Shown: in pieces, positions 4,242 to 5,267 of the stretch
How positions within the stretch are numbered: position 1 is the stretch's first letter
How the letters are laid out: the number at the start of each line of letters is the position of its first letter
Assembly (NCBI GenBank): GCA_020427625.1
Contig: JAGQOI010000384.1
Location: 1 to 5,267 of the forward strand
Direction of reading: 5' to 3'
DNA length: 5,267 bases
DNA from: Phycisphaerales bacterium
GTDB taxonomy: Bacteria > Planctomycetota > Phycisphaerae > Phycisphaerales > SM1A02
The notes under the pieces: model-generated
Databases searched by the model: none
Told to the model about the DNA's origin: nothing
What the model saw: the letters and a program-made list of their open reading frames with translations, nothing else
Translations under genes and position numbers: made by a program

Positions 4242-5267
4242 ATGGGCGCCATCACCACCGGCACCGGACTCGTCAGCGGCATCGACATCGCGTCGATCAT
4301 CGACTCGCTCATCGCGCTCGAATCCGCACCCAAGACCACGCTCCAGTCCCGCATCGCCGTCCTCCAGGGACAGCAGACCGCGCTGCTCGACATCAACGCG
4401 CGACTGCTCAACCTCAAGAACTCGGCGGCCGGCTTCCGCAAGGGCTCCGTCTTCCAGTCCGTCCTCGCGACGAGCGGCAACGCCGACGTGCTCGACGTCA
4501 CCGCGACGAAGAAGGCCCAGCCCGGGTCGTACCAGTTCATCGTCAAGCAGCTCGTCGCCAACAGCCAGAAGCTCTCCGGCGGATTCGCCGACGCGAACAC
4601 CACGCCCCTCGGACTCAGCTCGATGAGCTTCGAGTTCGGCAAGGGCACGCTCACCAAGGACACCGATCTCGATCACCTCAACGGCGGCGCCGGCGTGAAT
4701 CGCGGCAAGATCGTCATCACCGACACCTCCGGCGCCCAGTCCACCGTCGATCTCACCGACGCCGTCAGCATCAACGAGGTGCTCCAGGCGATCAACGCCG
4801 ACGACGAGATCAACGTCTCCGCCGCCATCGACGGCGATCGGCTCGTCATCACCGACAACGCCGGCGGCGGCGGCACGCTCTCCATCGCCAACGGCGCGAA
4901 CTCCACCATGGCGACCGAACTCGGCATCAACACCGTCGACAACGGCGGCGGCGACGCCGACGCGACCGCCGGCGTCATCGCCGGTGCCCGCATCCACTAC
5001 GTCGGCGCCAATACCGCCCTCGAATACCTCAACGGCGGCAAGGGCGTCCTCATCCGCGAGAACATCGCCGATCTCGTCATGACCCTGTCCGACGGAAAGA
5101 AGTTCGAGGTCGACCTCGGACGCATCGACGCGCCCATCGAGAACAGCACCCTCCTCAGCGAACTCAACAACGGCGCCGGCGTCACCATCGGCGGCAGCGA
5201 CAACCCCGATCTCACATTCGTCGACCGCGACGGCAACGAATACGAGGTCGAACTCTCCGGCGTCACC
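4242..5267 (+). CDS. fliD: flagellar filament cap protein FliD (hook-associated protein 2), 3' end outside window
   Basis: The first 342 residues are present and the frame is open at the window edge. FliD forms the cap complex at the tip of the flagellum and promotes insertion of flagellin subunits exported by the flagellar type III system. The N-terminus is typical: GTGLVSGIDIASIIDSLIAL (7-26), then ESAPKTTLQSRIAVLQGQQT and LLDINARLLNLKNSAAGF (48-65), the heptad-rich D0/D1 helices. LDVTATKKAQPGSYQFIVKQ (84-103) is the characteristic segment ending the FliD N-terminal domain. After it come three copies of a LN(G/N)G.GV...VDL module (about 141-171, 258-292, 302-338). The first continues into SINEVLQAIN (176-185), a flagellin hook-IN motif. 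No signal peptide is seen, as expected for flagellar type III export. A strong ribosome site and a sigma-54-like promoter lie upstream. The C-terminal domain cannot be assessed. Confidence 0.95.
   Translation, partial: MGAITTGTGLVSGIDIASIIDSLIALESAPKTTLQSRIAVLQGQQTALLDINARLLNLKNSAAGFRKGSVFQSVLATSGNADVLDVTATKKAQPGSYQFIVKQLVANSQKLSGGFADANTTPLGLSSMSFEFGKGTLTKDTDLDHLNGGAGVNRGKIVITDTSGAQSTVDLTDAVSINEVLQAINADDEINVSAAIDGDRLVITDNAGGGGTLSIANGANSTMATELGINTVDNGGGDADATAGVIAGARIHYVGANTALEYLNGGKGVLIRENIADLVMTLSDGKKFEVDLGRIDAPIENSTLLSELNNGAGVTIGGSDNPDLTFVDRDGNEYEVELSGVT
4662..5255 (+). repeat. three hook-IN-like protein repeats within fliD
   Basis: Repeat 1 covers residues 141-171 (4662-4754), repeat 2 residues 258-292 (5013-5117), and repeat 3 residues 302-338 (5145-5255). 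Each has L..LN.G.GV, a beta-rich stretch, a (D/S)..G or DG turn, and V(D/E)L. Repeats 2 and 3 are spaced 45 residues apart. Repeats 1 and 2 are 117 apart because of an intervening segment. More copies may follow beyond the window. Confidence 0.6.

Noticed and set aside
3769..4626. Plus-strand frame overlapping the fliD start
   Set aside because: It overlaps fliD by almost 400 nt in another frame, and its translation becomes low-complexity Ser/Arg/Pro there.
3825..4997. Long minus-strand frame opposite fliD and its upstream region
   Set aside because: The composition is that of an antisense shadow and the plus-strand FliD N-terminus is clear.

Overview
The window is GC-rich bacterial chromosomal DNA. 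Its genes strongly prefer G or C in the third codon position, which creates many spurious long reading frames on both strands. A chromosomal-type parB/parS pair, a lysine-tailed coiled-coil/winged-helix DNA-binding protein, a sigma-54-like promoter and a FliD carrying repeated hook-IN motifs suggest a flagellated planctomycete, perhaps of the Phycisphaerae. This placement is an inference from gene style, not from a marker gene.

Layout from left to right. Positions 1-299 are non-coding and hold degenerate 9-nt repeat arrays in both orientations and a perfect 16-bp parS site. parB (300-1289, +) follows with a good ribosome-binding site. A 67-nt gap containing a run of ten G separates it from a convergent gene (1357-3036, -). 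That gene encodes a 559-residue protein of no assigned function with a central region that looks like a divergent GNAT acetyltransferase fold. A 171-nt divergent spacer (3037-3207) has a plausible sigma-70 promoter and a hairpin with a U-rich tail near the predicted 5' end of the rightward transcript. The rightward gene (3208-3696, +) encodes a 162-residue protein with a histone-H1-like lysine tail, a coiled coil and a C-terminal winged-helix domain. The next 545 nt (3697-4241) have no convincing gene but contain a cluster of CGATTC motifs, a long hairpin and a -24/-12 promoter candidate. The window ends inside fliD (4242 to beyond 5267, +), the flagellar filament-cap gene.

The genes do not form one operon. 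parB and its parS act in chromosome segregation, the 162-residue protein is probably a nucleoid or regulatory DNA-binding protein, and fliD begins a flagellar unit that continues to the right. No parA is visible. No mobile element, tRNA, rRNA or CRISPR array was seen, and there is no strong evidence of a new multi-gene system. The most worthwhile leads are the GNAT-like domain, the control region upstream of fliD, the leader hairpin of the DNA-binding-protein gene, and the repeat arrays beside parS.
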